Positions 8,738 through 18,274 are shown, counted from the first letter of the stretch. The stretch: 64,000 nucleotides of DNA from Synechococcus sp. Nb3U1 (GCF_021533835.1 NZ_JAKFYQ010000001.1:1832079-1896078); one strand, 5' to 3'. The notes: a model not told the origin generated them from the sequence alone. Made by a program: numbers and translations.

Positions 8738-11527
8738 TTAAGCCTGAAGACTACCATCCACGGGGAGCTCAACACAAAAGCAGGTTTGGTTGTTGCCACT
8801 GCTGACCCGAATCGAGCCTTGTAGCTGCACCACCATTCGTTGAATCAGTGCCAATCCCAGTCCTGTGCCCCCTTGTTTCCAGGGATCCCCTGAAGGGATG
8901 CGATAAAACTTCTCGAAAATACGCTCCTGCTGTTCGGGTGGGATCTCAACTCCCGTATTGGTGATGGCAAAACCAATTCGCTCGGCGGGATCCACCCCAG
9001 ACACCGCGAAAAGAGAAGCAGAGGAGGGACGAATCACTTCAACCTGGATCTGAGCTGTGGGGGGAGAATACTTACAGGCATTGTTGAGCAATTCCGCCAA
9101 AATACGCCCCAAACTGCTGGGGTCAGTCCGAATCTGAACAAGGGTGGGGTGAAGGATCAGGGTCAGGGTTTGCTGCCGTTGTTGGGTGCGTGCCTCGAAG
9201 GGCTTTAGCAAAGAGGGTAACCACTGCCGGAGCGGGATCCATTCCCACTGCAAGTTCTGAACCCCACTTTCCAGCCTTTGGAGATCCAACAGATCGTTGA
9301 TGAGCTCCGTTTCTCTGAAACATTCCTGTTGCAGGATCCCCAAGTACCGTTGTGCTTTTGCCCAATGGGCAGGTGAGTTCTCTTGGAGATCTTCTAGGGC
9401 CAGACGCAACAGATGAATGCTCATTTTCATGTTTGCCATTGGCGTGCGCAGCTCATGGGAAACCGTGCTGAGGAAATCATCTTTAAGGCGGTTGAGGGCT
9501 TGCAACTCCTGCATCCGTTCTTCTAGCTCCCGTTCCACTTGCTTTTGTGGGGTAATATCGACACTGATGCCGATGCTGCCCTGTAACAGGCCCATCTCAT
9601 CCCGCAAGGGAGTGTGTTTGATCAGAACAGTGTGCGGGGATCCCGAACCTAGGTTCTCAGGGCTGGTGGAATCGACATCGACTAGGGCTTTCCAGTTGGT
9701 GAGTGAGGCTTCAGAAACGGCCCACCGAGCCAATTCCACTTCTCCTGACCATTTTTCTCCCGTTCGGATGGCTTGCAACAGGGTCAAGGCCTGTTCTGTC
9801 GAGACAGGGATCCCGTCTATAATCAGTTCTCCCAAAATGGCCCCACCCGCAAGGCCGTAGAGATTGCTGGCAAAGCGATTCCAATAGGTGATATGCCCCT
9901 CTCGATCCGTAACCACAACAGCAGTTTCCACCGCATCCAACAACTGTTCTTGCAACTTGAGGGTGTTGAGCTGTTTGTTCAACTGCGTGGTGCGGGTGCG
10001 CACTTTTCGCTCCAGTTGCTCATTCAGTTCACAAACTTGTTGATACAAGGAAGTCTGCTGCAGGGCAATTTCCATCTGAGTGGCTATTTGCTCCATCAGG
10101 CTAATCTCCTCCGGTTGCCACTGGCGGGGTTGCCCACATTGATGAGCCGCCAACATGCCCCATAGATCCTGATTCGGAAATAAAGGCACCACCAACTGGG
10201 CACGCACTTGACACTCCTGCAGGTATTGCTGCAACTGGGGTGTTGGGGTTGTCCAGTGCTGCAGGTCTTCGACGATACGCACTTTGCCCTGACGGTAGTG
10301 CGCCAACAGATCCCCGAACCAAGTGGGATGAATGACCCGACCCAATGCTTTTGGCCAGGCCGGATCCACCGATTCTTCGATAACCCAGGCTTCTCCGTTC
10401 GGCTGAAACTGGTAGAACAACACTCGATCCGCTTGCAAAAGCCGTCGCACATCTGCGGCGGCTGTGGAGAGAATTTGCCCCAATTCAAAGGAACGGTGGA
10501 TCCTGAGTGCAACATTGGCCAGTAGATGTTCTCGTTCTAGGCTTTGTCGCAAAGCCAGTTCTGTGTTTCGGTAGCGAGTAATGTCTCGGAAGATCACCAC
10601 TACCCCAGAAATGTTCCCGGCAAAGTCGGTAATGGGGGCGGCACTAGCGGATAGGAATCGCTCTGTTTGGGCTTTGTCGATGAGCACGGTGGCGGGAGAT
10701 AGCCCCAAAGCCCTCCCTTGATTCAGCACCGCTGACACCAAATCTGGATGAGGTTCCCGACTCTCTTGATGCAACAAACGGAGCACCTGACTGAGGGGGG
10801 ATCCGATGGCTTCGGCGGCGGCCCAACCGGTCAGTTGTTCGGCGGCGGGGTTGAACAGGGTAATCCGTCCAGCGCAATCGGTGCCAATGACCCCATCGCC
10901 AATGCTCGCCAGAGTGGAAATTAGCCGTTGTTGTTCTTCGGCTAGGGCAGCTTCTGCCAAACGCCGCTCCCGCAGCTCCCGTTGGGCCTCCTGAAAAAGC
11001 TGAGCATTATCCAGGGCTAAGGCCGCCAACTGGGCAAATTGTTCTAGCCCCTGCAGTTCTAGTAGGGAAAAACACCGCCCCAACTCCGTATGCGCTAGCC
11101 CTAACACCCCCACCACCTGTGTACGCAACCGCAGGGGCACTCCGATCATGGCGCGACTATCGGAGTCGATTCCCAGCCGTTCCGGCCAAGTCAGGTAATC
11201 TTCCACCTGCACCGGGGATCCCGTTTGCCACACAAGCCCAGCTAACCCTTCTCCAGGCCTGATTCGTTGGCCGACCAAGTCAGGAGAGGTATTCAACCCC
11301 ACCTCCAGCCGCATGACATTCGGATCCGTCCCACTGACTCGGAACAGGAATCCTTTGGGTGCCCCCAGCCAATCTGCTGCCTGCTGCACAATCACCTGTA
11401 GAAGTTCAGACAGCTCACGCCGGTCTAGCAGCGCCAACCCAATCTGGTGTAGGGCGTTGAGATAGCGATTTTGAGCCAAGAGGTCGGCTGGAGAGGTCAG
11501 GTGTGGGTCGGATGAGGCAGCGGTCAT
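8738..11527 (-). CDS. GAF/PAS multi-domain sensor histidine kinase
   Basis: A 929-aa soluble kinase. Order: GAF about residues 25-180 (VVGVLGLAHTELGR), PAS about 200-320 (STLASIGDGVIGTD, PAC tail VVIFRDITRYR), GAF about 335-495, a coiled linker, PAS about 525-645 with PAC tail SIGISVDITPQKQ, HisKA with phospho-acceptor His691 (SHELRTPMANMK), and HATPase_c with ELLNNACKYSPP and GGTGLGLALI. No conserved chromophore Cys of the phytochrome type is obvious to me, so the ligand or light response of the GAF domains is unknown. No receiver domain or neighbouring response regulator is present. It shares its arrangement and kinase core with the kinase at 1-2340, suggesting paralogy. Confidence 0.93.
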   Translation of the reverse strand: MTAASSDPHLTSPADLLAQNRYLNALHQIGLALLDRRELSELLQVIVQQAADWLGAPKGFLFRVSGTDPNVMRLEVGLNTSPDLVGQRIRPGEGLAGLVWQTGSPVQVEDYLTWPERLGIDSDSRAMIGVPLRLRTQVVGVLGLAHTELGRCFSLLELQGLEQFAQLAALALDNAQLFQEAQRELRERRLAEAALAEEQQRLISTLASIGDGVIGTDCAGRITLFNPAAEQLTGWAAAEAIGSPLSQVLRLLHQESREPHPDLVSAVLNQGRALGLSPATVLIDKAQTERFLSASAAPITDFAGNISGVVVIFRDITRYRNTELALRQSLEREHLLANVALRIHRSFELGQILSTAAADVRRLLQADRVLFYQFQPNGEAWVIEESVDPAWPKALGRVIHPTWFGDLLAHYRQGKVRIVEDLQHWTTPTPQLQQYLQECQVRAQLVVPLFPNQDLWGMLAAHQCGQPRQWQPEEISLMEQIATQMEIALQQTSLYQQVCELNEQLERKVRTRTTQLNKQLNTLKLQEQLLDAVETAVVVTDREGHITYWNRFASNLYGLAGGAILGELIIDGIPVSTEQALTLLQAIRTGEKWSGEVELARWAVSEASLTNWKALVDVDSTSPENLGSGSPHTVLIKHTPLRDEMGLLQGSIGISVDITPQKQVERELEERMQELQALNRLKDDFLSTVSHELRTPMANMKMSIHLLRLALEDLQENSPAHWAKAQRYLGILQQECFRETELINDLLDLQRLESGVQNLQWEWIPLRQWLPSLLKPFEARTQQRQQTLTLILHPTLVQIRTDPSSLGRILAELLNNACKYSPPTAQIQVEVIRPSSASLFAVSGVDPAERIGFAITNTGVEIPPEQQERIFEKFYRIPSGDPWKQGGTGLGLALIQRMVVQLQGSIRVSSGNNQTCFCVELPVDGSLQA

Positions 11528-11572
11528 CCTCGGCCTACTGAGGTCATGAAGAGGTAATCGATCAAGACTGCT

Positions 11573-12865
11573 TCACGGTAGATCCAACCGTGGCATTTGG
11601 GTAGCTTCCGTTTCGGGAGCTGTCCCTTGCCTTTCCTGACTAGCCCCCAGGACGGCTCCCAAGAGCAAAGTCGCCATCAGATGGATCCGACCATCCAAAA
11701 TCACCACATCCAACAATCCAGAGGCAAACAAAGCTCCCAGCGCCAAGAGAATTCCCAACAGCACCCCCTCTTGACTCTGGCGCCAAGCCCCGAGGCCCTG
11801 CAACAAAATCCACCCCCACAGCAACAGGTAACCCAGTAATAGTGGGATCCCGCCCTCAGCCGCCAAATGAAGATATAAATTGTGACAATGGCCCAGCAGC
11901 TCCGGTGGATTTTGGGCATTGTAGAGATCGGCAAAACTCTGCCAACCCCACCCGGTCAGGGGGCGTTCTCGCACCATTTCCAGCGCAAAACGCCAGGCAT
12001 CCACCCGATTGGCGGTGGAACTGAAGTAGGTGGCCTGCGGGTCGAAGGTATCGGCCAAGCGACTCCAGAGCAAGCGAGGCACAACGGCACGCCAACCGGG
12101 CCAATCCAAAGCCGCCACCAAACTGGCGCTCCCCAACCCGATGAGGATCCCCAGGCCCCACCAGCAGCGCCGTAGCCCCAACCCGAGCAGCAAGACCAAA
12201 GCCCCTGCTCCCCACCCATTGCGGGAGGCCGTCAAGATCAACAACAGGGATCCCAACCCCAGGGTTGCCCCCAGCCAGATTCGCCAGCCTGTTCTGGGTT
12301 GATCCAGCCACAGTCCTGCCGCCAAACAGAGGGTGATCACCAGATAAATGGCCAGGATATTCGGCGAGGTAAAGGCTGCCGCCGGTCGCTCCCCCCCTGC
12401 AACCCCTGTGATCCAGATCGGCCCCAAAAACAGATCCCCCTGCCAACCCCACAGAACCTCCCCCCAACCCAGCAGCAGCATCAGCCAACTGCCCAGCACC
12501 AGCACTTGTGCCAACCGTCTGCGCCCCACCACACCCACCAGCACTCTGGCAAAAACCGGCATCATCAATAAGAAAGGCCAGTAATTGAACATACCCGGCA
12601 AACTCAGCTGCCAATCCTGTCCCAGCAGTGCCACCGCCACCACCCCAAGGCTTAACCCCAAGGCCAACCGATGCAAGGGATCCCGAAACACTTCCCATCC
12701 CCAACGGAGATAGCTCCGACCGATGCCGAGCAGTACCAACAACAAACTGGGGGCCAAATTCACCGGGATCAGCGCCGCCGCCCCCAAGAGCCATCCCTGT
12801 CGCCAGAAGGGGGGTATTCTTTGAGTTCCTTCAGAAGATTCCACGGCTGCAGACGAGGCCATCAC
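11573..12865 (-). CDS. O-antigen ligase / Wzy-like membrane protein
   Basis: A 430-aa membrane protein with about ten hydrophobic segments and the large periplasmic loop near the C-terminus that defines the O-antigen ligase/polymerase family. The signature GWGWQSFADLYNAQNP followed by GHCHNLYLHLAAEGG is clear. Cyanobacterial members include IctB-like proteins once proposed as bicarbonate transporters, but WaaL/Wzy-type glycan transfer is the better-founded family role. The start is GTG 12865 or the adjacent ATG 12862; it overlaps the ferredoxin stop (GTGATG), so translation is likely coupled to that gene. A glycan role would agree with the glycosyltransferase genes elsewhere in the window. 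Confidence 0.82.
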   Translation of the reverse strand: MMASSAAVESSEGTQRIPPFWRQGWLLGAAALIPVNLAPSLLLVLLGIGRSYLRWGWEVFRDPLHRLALGLSLGVVAVALLGQDWQLSLPGMFNYWPFLLMMPVFARVLVGVVGRRRLAQVLVLGSWLMLLLGWGEVLWGWQGDLFLGPIWITGVAGGERPAAAFTSPNILAIYLVITLCLAAGLWLDQPRTGWRIWLGATLGLGSLLLILTASRNGWGAGALVLLLGLGLRRCWWGLGILIGLGSASLVAALDWPGWRAVVPRLLWSRLADTFDPQATYFSSTANRVDAWRFALEMVRERPLTGWGWQSFADLYNAQNPPELLGHCHNLYLHLAAEGGIPLLLGYLLLWGWILLQGLGAWRQSQEGVLLGILLALGALFASGLLDVVILDGRIHLMATLLLGAVLGASQERQGTAPETEATQMPRLDLP

Positions 12866-13245
12866 TCATCCTCAATCGGGATCCCCGGTCGTACCCGTCC
12901 CTTGCCAAAGTAGCGCCCAAATTGCAGCTCATACACTTCGTCTTCATCCTGGGTTTCCACCCATAGCTCCGAGCGTGCATAGCCTACGCACAACAGCCCA
13001 TAGCCCTGCTCCTTCAGTTCCCGCGAGATCCCCATCGCTTCCGGTTGGTAAAGGGATCCCTGTCGTACCCGCACCGCACAAGTGGTACAGGCCCCATTGC
13101 GACAGGCAAATGGCAGAGGGATCCCTTGGGCTTCTGCGCTGGCCAAAATGTATTGATCGGCGGGCACCTGGATCCAATAATGCCGATCCCGTTGGCGATC
13201 ATGGATGTGAACCGGATAAGAGGGAGCGGACTGGGGGGAAGGCAT
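12862..13245 (-). CDS. 2Fe-2S ferredoxin, FdC2-like with C-terminal extension
   Basis: A 127-aa plant-type ferredoxin. The cluster ligands are visible as CRNGACTTC (C-x4-C-x2-C) with the fourth Cys in YGLLCVGYA. After the ferredoxin fold there is a C-terminal extension (DEDEVYELQFGRYFGKGR) typical of the FdC2 group found in cyanobacteria and plastids, whose redox partner differs from that of PetF. The start is ATG 13245 (MPSPQSAP); the longer frame to 13368 is unlikely since it adds about 40 residues with no family match. Its stop overlaps the start of the O-antigen ligase-like gene. Confidence 0.88.
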   Translation of the reverse strand: MPSPQSAPSYPVHIHDRQRDRHYWIQVPADQYILASAEAQGIPLPFACRNGACTTCAVRVRQGSLYQPEAMGISRELKEQGYGLLCVGYARSELWVETQDEDEVYELQFGRYFGKGRVRPGIPIEDE

Positions 13246-13389
13246 GGAGGACAATAGCGTTATCCCGAAGCTAGATACCTTCTCATGATCCCACAGGATT
13301 TTATCCCGTTGATGTGACCCAACCATCCCATTGGGGATCCCGAGAGGGCTGGGATAATCTAAAAGCACACCCCTGAGGAGGGCAACTCC

Positions 13390-13842
13390 ATGCTGGAAAC
13401 CCCTAAGTCAGACCTAGCCCCACCGGAAAAACTCCCTGTTCCCCTCTCTGCAGAGACTTTAGCCCAGTTGATCGAGAGCAATACGGAAAGTCGTCCCTGG
13501 GGCACCTTTACCGTGCTCGAGGAGGGCCCCGGCTACAAAATCAAGCGGATCGTGGTGTTGCCCAAACATCGGCTCAGCCTGCAAATGCACTACCACCGCA
13601 GCGAACATTGGATCGTCGTCGCCGGCACCGCCAAGGTCACCTGTGGGAGCGAAGAAAAGATCATCACCTCCAACCAATCCACCTACGTGCCCCCCTGCAC
13701 CCAACATCGCCTAGAAAATCCGGGTGTCATTCCTCTGGTGATCATCGAAGTGCAAAACGGCCAGTACTTGGGCGAGGACGACATCATTCGGTTTAGCGAT
13801 GACTACGCACGAACGAATGGCAGCCAACCCCAGAAAGCCTAG
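13390..13842 (+). CDS. mannose-6-phosphate isomerase type II-like cupin
   Basis: A 150-aa single-domain cupin matching the C-terminal isomerase half of ManC/AlgA-type enzymes. Visible features are RPWGTFTVLEEGPGYKIKR, the metal-binding LQMHYHRSEHWIVVAGTAKV and the second cupin motif VPPCTQHRLENPG. These enzymes interconvert mannose-6-phosphate and fructose-6-phosphate on the way to GDP-mannose. The nucleotidyltransferase half is absent, as in many cyanobacterial stand-alone forms. The start ATG 13390 has GAGGAGG upstream. It is divergent from the ferredoxin. It plausibly supplies sugar nucleotides for the polysaccharide genes further along. Confidence 0.85.
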   Translation: MLETPKSDLAPPEKLPVPLSAETLAQLIESNTESRPWGTFTVLEEGPGYKIKRIVVLPKHRLSLQMHYHRSEHWIVVAGTAKVTCGSEEKIITSNQSTYVPPCTQHRLENPGVIPLVIIEVQNGQYLGEDDIIRFSDDYARTNGSQPQKA

Positions 13843-13913
13843 GCCTTCTGGCCATGACCCCCTGAACCCAACTCAGCAACTTGGTTCTATCCCCTCGCCT
13901 GAGGGATTGCAGA

Positions 13914-14876
13914 ATGAAAGCTCTAGAAGCCCAGCACCTGAAAAAATCCTATCGTGCTTCACACGGCCCGGGAGGACATCGACAGGGGGGCAAAGAGGTA
14001 CAGGCGGTGGTGGATGTCTCCTTGACGATTGCAGCCGGTGAGATCCTGGCCTTTTTGGGGCCCAATGGGGCGGGCAAAACCACCACGATTAAACTGATTG
14101 CTGGGTTGATTCGCCCAGATGCCGGTACGGTACGCATTGTCGGACGGGATCCCCATCAAGAGGAACAGGCTCGGGCGCAGGTGGGCGCGGTGCTGGAGGG
14201 CAATCGTAACCTATACTGGCGGCTCACCCCTCTACAAAACCTGGAATACTTCGGCGTACTGCGGGGTCTCAAGGCGAAAACCGCTCGGCAACGGGGATTG
14301 GAGCTGCTAGAAACCTTTGGGTTAACGGAAAAACAAGGGGTAGCGGTGCAAACCCTTTCGCGGGGGATGCAACAAAAACTGGCGATTGCCACTGCCTTAA
14401 TTCACCGTCCTGCTTTGCTGCTGTTGGATGAACCCACCTTGGGATTGGATGTGGAAGCAGCACAAACCGTCAAGTCCCTGATTCGTCAAATTGCCGCGGC
14501 GGGGCAGGCTATCCTGCTCACCACCCATCAATTGGATATTGCCGAAGTGCTCTCGGATCAAGTGGCCGTGATTCAAGGGGGGGTAATCATCGCCCAGGCG
14601 CCAACCCGGGAGTTGATCCGACACTTTGCTGGCACTGCCTCCACTTATCACATCGAGTTGGAACAAGCCATCGACAGTGAACGGGCTGCCCAACTGGGAT
14701 CCCTGGGGGGGGTGGTCGAGGAGCCACATCGGTTGCGGTTCACCGGCTCCTCCGAGCAGTTGTATCGGGTACTGGATAGAATAAACCCCATACCTTTGCT
14801 CAGCCTTAAGCGAGAAGAAGCGGATCTCACTCACATTTTTCTTAAGTTATTGAAGAAGGGAAATGGGGAGGGATGA
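13914..14876 (+). CDS. ABC transporter ATP-binding protein (ABC-2 exporter type)
   Basis: A 320-aa ATPase with Walker A GPNGAGKTTT, signature LSRGMQQKL, Walker B LLLDEPTLGLD and H-loop TTHQLDIAE, of the DrrA/CcmA-like exporter class. It energises export of an unknown substrate by the membrane partner encoded immediately downstream, whose ATG overlaps this stop (ATGA). The chosen start is ATG 13914 (MKALEAQHLKKSY), where the family homology begins. The C-terminal 90 residues form the usual DrrA-type extension. Confidence 0.92.
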   Translation: MKALEAQHLKKSYRASHGPGGHRQGGKEVQAVVDVSLTIAAGEILAFLGPNGAGKTTTIKLIAGLIRPDAGTVRIVGRDPHQEEQARAQVGAVLEGNRNLYWRLTPLQNLEYFGVLRGLKAKTARQRGLELLETFGLTEKQGVAVQTLSRGMQQKLAIATALIHRPALLLLDEPTLGLDVEAAQTVKSLIRQIAAAGQAILLTTHQLDIAEVLSDQVAVIQGGVIIAQAPTRELIRHFAGTASTYHIELEQAIDSERAAQLGSLGGVVEEPHRLRFTGSSEQLYRVLDRINPIPLLSLKREEADLTHIFLKLLKKGNGEG

Positions 14877-15646
14877 TTCAACTCTTTTTTGCCGAGTTAA
14901 AACGCTCCTGGATCCAATACATTCGCTATCCTGTTGAGGCACTGGGCGGGATCCTGATCACCACATTTTTCTTCTATGCTTTGTTTGTTGGTGCTCAATA
15001 TGTGGCGGGGCCAGCCTCCCAATTTGGGGAACGCCTGGATGCTGTGGTCATTGGCTATGTACTGTGGACACTGGTGATTTTTGTCGTCAATGATATTGCT
15101 TTGAATTTACAGGTAGAAGCCCAAACAGGAACCCTTGAGCAAGTCTTGCTCTCCCCCTTTTCAGCGGCATCTATTTTTCTTGCCCGGGCCTGTGCCAGTT
15201 TCTCGTTACGTTTCACATCAGTCACAGCCATTTTAATGGTGATTTTAGGGCTGACGGGCAGCCGATTACAGTTCCCTCCCAGCTTGATTTTGCCCCTGGT
15301 CAGTGTGGTGCTGGGAGCTTATGGCCTTGCTTTTTTGCTCGGCTCTGCTGCTTTGATCTTTAAGCGGATCCAGCAGCTTCTGGTGATGAGCCAGTTTGGC
15401 TTGTTGTTTCTTTTGGCCACTCCCACCGAAGAATGGCAGGGATCCCTGAAATGGGTGGGGCAAGGGTTGCCAATGACAGCAGGAGCTGGACTGTTGCGGG
15501 ATGTGATGGTGCGGGATGTGGGCTTGGATGGGCCGCGGCTGTTGATGGGTTTGGTCACTGGAGTTGTATATTTTGCTCTGGGGATGGCGGCCTTTCGCGG
15601 GTCAGTTCGGATTGCCAAAGATCGCGGTATCCTCGGCTCCCAGTAG
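14873..15646 (+). CDS. ABC-2 type permease
   Basis: A 257-aa integral membrane protein with about six hydrophobic segments, fitting ABC-2 permeases. It begins with ATG at 14873, overlapping the stop of the ATPase, so the two are an operon and probably one transporter. A central GTLEQVLLSPFSAASIF region is the usual permease motif around the coupling helix (QTGTLEQ). The substrate is unknown. No third gene follows; the next coding trace is the DUF2283 remnant. Confidence 0.9.
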   Translation: MIQLFFAELKRSWIQYIRYPVEALGGILITTFFFYALFVGAQYVAGPASQFGERLDAVVIGYVLWTLVIFVVNDIALNLQVEAQTGTLEQVLLSPFSAASIFLARACASFSLRFTSVTAILMVILGLTGSRLQFPPSLILPLVSVVLGAYGLAFLLGSAALIFKRIQQLLVMSQFGLLFLLATPTEEWQGSLKWVGQGLPMTAGAGLLRDVMVRDVGLDGPRLLMGLVTGVVYFALGMAAFRGSVRIAKDRGILGSQ

Positions 15647-15672
15647 GGCTGATTTTCAGGATTGGCATTTAG

Positions 15673-15888
15673 GGGATCCCTGCAATTGACAATAAAAATG
15701 ACCGCACAGGTAATACACTTGTCGTTTGGTTTGGCAATCCTCAAGATGAGGTTGAAGCTAAAGAAATGGGGGATGAGGTGATTTTGATGAAAGACCACCA
15801 AGGTCAGGTGATTGGCTTTGAAAAACTCAACTTTCTACCTCCTTCTGATAGTCCTGTACGCATTACCTTTGAAACCATAGCCCCCTAA
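15673..15888 (+). pseudogene. DUF2283-like remnant lacking a start
   Basis: An open frame of 71 codons with no ATG, GTG or TTG near its beginning; it follows an in-frame TAG. It translates to a DUF2283-like core: NTLVVWFGNPQDEVEA, then EVILMKDHQGQVIGFEKLNF. DUF2283 proteins are small, usually 60-75 aa, of unknown function, and often associated with toxin-antitoxin or mobile regions. The N-terminal strand expected before NTLVVWF is not recognisable, so I read this as a decayed copy. The alternative is initiation at a non-canonical ATT or ATC codon. Confidence 0.55.
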
Positions 15889-16041
15889 GTTCGTAGTGTT
15901 GACTTTAGGGCCAGAGGGAGCTATAGGTAGTAGATTCTAAAAACTGTGGGCAGAATATTTTCGATCTTAAAAAAAGCCCGTTTTATCAGGGTCTTGCTCT
16001 ATTCAATGTTTTCAATGTTTCGCTGCCCCACAGCATTCCAA

Positions 16042-17544
16042 TTACACCTCCGTCGGGATCCCGTGGATCTTACCGCCGATCATCTGCCCCAACCGCGAAA
16101 CGGTCAGCTCCGCCACCGGTATGGGCTGTGAAACTTGCCCACCACTAAACACCATCACCCGATCGCTATATTGCACGATCTCATCCAAATCGGCTGAAGC
16201 AAAGAAAATAGCTGTACCGGTTTGGGTGCGCTCTAATAGCTGACCCCAGATCCACAGCGCCGACTCAATATCCAGTCCCCGCGTCGGGTGTTCCATCAGC
16301 AACAGGGTGAGAGGGGTAGGCAGAAGGGCCAGTTGGCTGCGCTGTTGGTTCCCCCCAGAGAGTTGCTCCACCCGGCTATGAGTATGCCCACGAATGCTGA
16401 AGTGCTCGATGGCCGCTTGGGTGCGTTGACGCGCCAGGGGCCAGTTTATCCAGGGATCCCGTTGCTGTAGGGCAAAATGCTCTTGCAGCGTCAACCCAGG
16501 GATCAGCCCCTCCCGCAGCCGATCCGCCGGAGAGTAACCTACCCCTCGCCGCAGATACTCTGCATAGGGTCGGCCTGCCATCTCTTGTCCCTGTAGCAGA
16601 ATCTGTCCTTGAAGAGGAGGCAACAATCCCGCACAGGCGAGTAGCAACTGCCGTTGACCGCTGCCTTCCAGCCCCGCCAGACCGATCACCTCCCCCGCCT
16701 GCACCCTCAAATTTGGCAAACCTAGGGTGACATGATCCTGCCGCAACAGCAGCGATCGTAGCTCTAGTAAGGGATCCGCCGTTGTCGCCGGAGGATGGAT
16801 CCGTCCAGGAGCCGCCAACTCCCGGCCAAACATCAGCTCGATCAGCCGTTGTTCTAGGGGCACCGGGGAATCATCCTCTCCCCTGACGGGCAGAGTTCCC
16901 ACCACCTGACCCTGCCGCATCACCGTCACCCAATCGCAGAGCCGTTCTACGTCCTCCAGTTTGTGGGAGACAAAGATCACTGATTTACCCTGCTCCGCTA
17001 GCCGTCGCAAAGCCGCAAACAAAAGATCCTTTTGAGAGGCGGAAATGCCCGTAGTGGGCTCATCCAAGATTAGGGTGTTGATCCCCAGCGAGAGCAACCG
17101 CAAAATTTCCAGTTGTTGCCGCTCCCCCACTGTCAGCTCGCCAATTGCCCCATCCGGGTTGAGATCAAAGCCAAATTCCTCGCATAGCTTTCTCAGTCGC
17201 TGTAGACTTTCCCTTCGCCGCAAACCAAAGCGCCCCGGTTGCCCCGCGATAAAATTTTCCAGCACTGTCAGAGACGGAAAATCTAAGGGATCCTGGTGCA
17301 ACATGCCAATGCCCAGACAAATCGCGGCGGCAGGGCTGCCGATCTGAACCGGTTGCCCACCCACACGAATCTCCCCCTGATCACAGCGCAAGAATCCACT
17401 CAGAATCTTGACCAGAGTACTTTTGCCCGCCCCATTTTCTCCTAGCAGGCCGTGAATGGTGCCCGCCTCCACTAGCAAGGACACATCCCGGTTGGCCTGT
17501 ACCGTTCCAAAGCGCTTGTGGATATTGAGCAGTTGGATCTTCAT
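16042..17544 (-). CDS. tandem ABC ATPase, BMP/nucleoside (NupO/YufO-like) type
   Basis: A 500-aa protein with two ABC domains as in simple-sugar and nucleoside importers. The first half has Walker A GENGAGKSTL, a degenerate signature LTVGERQQLEI and Walker B LILDEPTTGI. The second half has the degenerate Walker A GLEGSGQRQLL, typical of this class, YSPADRLREGLIPGLTL, and signature LSGGNQQRSQLAL. By family the partners are two permeases and a BmpA lipoprotein; none is adjacent, so it is an orphan here and the complex must be encoded elsewhere. A MITE-like repeat lies directly upstream of the start. Confidence 0.9.
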   Translation of the reverse strand: MKIQLLNIHKRFGTVQANRDVSLLVEAGTIHGLLGENGAGKSTLVKILSGFLRCDQGEIRVGGQPVQIGSPAAAICLGIGMLHQDPLDFPSLTVLENFIAGQPGRFGLRRRESLQRLRKLCEEFGFDLNPDGAIGELTVGERQQLEILRLLSLGINTLILDEPTTGISASQKDLLFAALRRLAEQGKSVIFVSHKLEDVERLCDWVTVMRQGQVVGTLPVRGEDDSPVPLEQRLIELMFGRELAAPGRIHPPATTADPLLELRSLLLRQDHVTLGLPNLRVQAGEVIGLAGLEGSGQRQLLLACAGLLPPLQGQILLQGQEMAGRPYAEYLRRGVGYSPADRLREGLIPGLTLQEHFALQQRDPWINWPLARQRTQAAIEHFSIRGHTHSRVEQLSGGNQQRSQLALLPTPLTLLLMEHPTRGLDIESALWIWGQLLERTQTGTAIFFASADLDEIVQYSDRVMVFSGGQVSQPIPVAELTVSRLGQMIGGKIHGIPTEV

Positions 17545-17549
17545 GGTGC

Positions 17550-17659
17550 TTACAGCTTTTTCCAGCGTTATCTGGTATAGCAGACTCAGGCCAATCCTTT
17601 ACTTTTACAAGGTTTTTTGCCTAGCTCAAGGGCCTGCGTGAAGTCGGAAAAGGCTGTAA
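17550..17659. repeat. MITE-like element, complete copy (family M1)
   Basis: A 110-bp intergenic element bounded by imperfect inverted ends, TTACAGCTTTTTCC at the left and GGAAAAGGCTGTAA at the right. The interior (AGCGTTATCTGGTATAGCAG ... TTTTTTGCCTAGCTCAAGGG) recurs at 33888, 53964 and 61259. It has no coding capacity, so it resembles a non-autonomous miniature transposable element. It lies between the BMP-type ATPase start and the rplL terminator. Confidence 0.75.
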
Positions 17660-17678
17660 AACCCAAAAACATCGGTAG

Positions 17679-17702
17679 GAGAGAGAATGGGATCTCTCTC
17701 CC
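17679..17702 (-). terminator. hairpin downstream of rplL
   Basis: A perfect 9-bp stem GGAGAGAGA/TCTCTCTCC with a 6-nt loop follows rplL on the minus strand, about 22 nt after the stop. A T-rich run (GTTTTTGGGTTTT) comes about 10 nt later. It probably ends the rplJ-rplL transcript, although the T tract is displaced from the stem. Confidence 0.55.
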
Positions 17703-17723
17703 TAGTTGCTCGAGTTGCTCGAA

Positions 17724-18131
17724 CTACTTCACTTTGACAGTAGCGCCAGCTTCTTCCAGCTTCTTCTTGATGTCGTTGGCTTCCTCTTTGGCGGCTCCTT
17801 CCTTAACGGCTTTGGGAGCAGCTTCCACAAGGTCTTTGGCATCTTTCAGGCCCAAGCCAGTCAGCTCGCGCACCACTTTGAGAATGGCGATCTTCTTATC
17901 AGCCGGGACAGCCTCAAGAATAACATCGAAGGCAGTTTGCTCTTCTACAGGCTCAGCCGCTGCTGCTGGAGCTGCTGCTGCTGCCACAGGAGCCGCCATC
18001 ATCATGCCACCTGCGGGGGCCGCGGCACTGACGCCGAATGCTTCTTCGATGGCTTTTACCAATTCCGAAGCTTCCAGCAAGCTCAGGGCTTTCAGGTCTT
18101 CGAGGATTTTTTCAACGCGCTCAGAAGCCAT
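17724..18131 (-). CDS. rplL: 50S ribosomal protein L7/L12
   Basis: A 135-aa L7/L12. The N-terminal dimerisation domain ([20 protein letters not shown]) is followed by an Ala/Pro-rich hinge (about residues 35-60) and the C-terminal factor-binding domain ([20 protein letters not shown]). It forms the flexible stalk that recruits translation GTPases and binds L10. It starts at ATG 18131 with AAGGAG upstream. It is the last gene of the conserved secE-nusG-rplKAJL cluster. Confidence 0.98.
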   Translation of the reverse strand: MASERVEKILEDLKALSLLEASELVKAIEEAFGVSAAAPAGGMMMAAPVAAAAAPAAAAEPVEEQTAFDVILEAVPADKKIAILKVVRELTGLGLKDAKDLVEAAPKAVKEGAAKEEANDIKKKLEEAGATVKVK

Positions 18132-18274
18132 GGTGTTGTTCTCCTTATGAGTAACTTAAGTTTGACTTGTGCTCTAGTGTGGAACCGGACAGGTGTCCGT
18201 TGTGGGTTGCCCATCCGTTTCAGCTGATGGACAATGTCGGGTCTGACAGCAGAACGTGGGGGAAATCCATTCCC

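Noticed and set aside
11856-12794. 312-aa minus-strand frame
   Set aside because: It overlaps the O-antigen ligase-like gene in another frame; its Gly-rich, low-complexity sequence matches no family.
15889-16041. Possible small gene between the DUF2283 remnant and the ABC ATPase
   Set aside because: No frame with a start codon, ribosome-binding site and plausible sequence is present.
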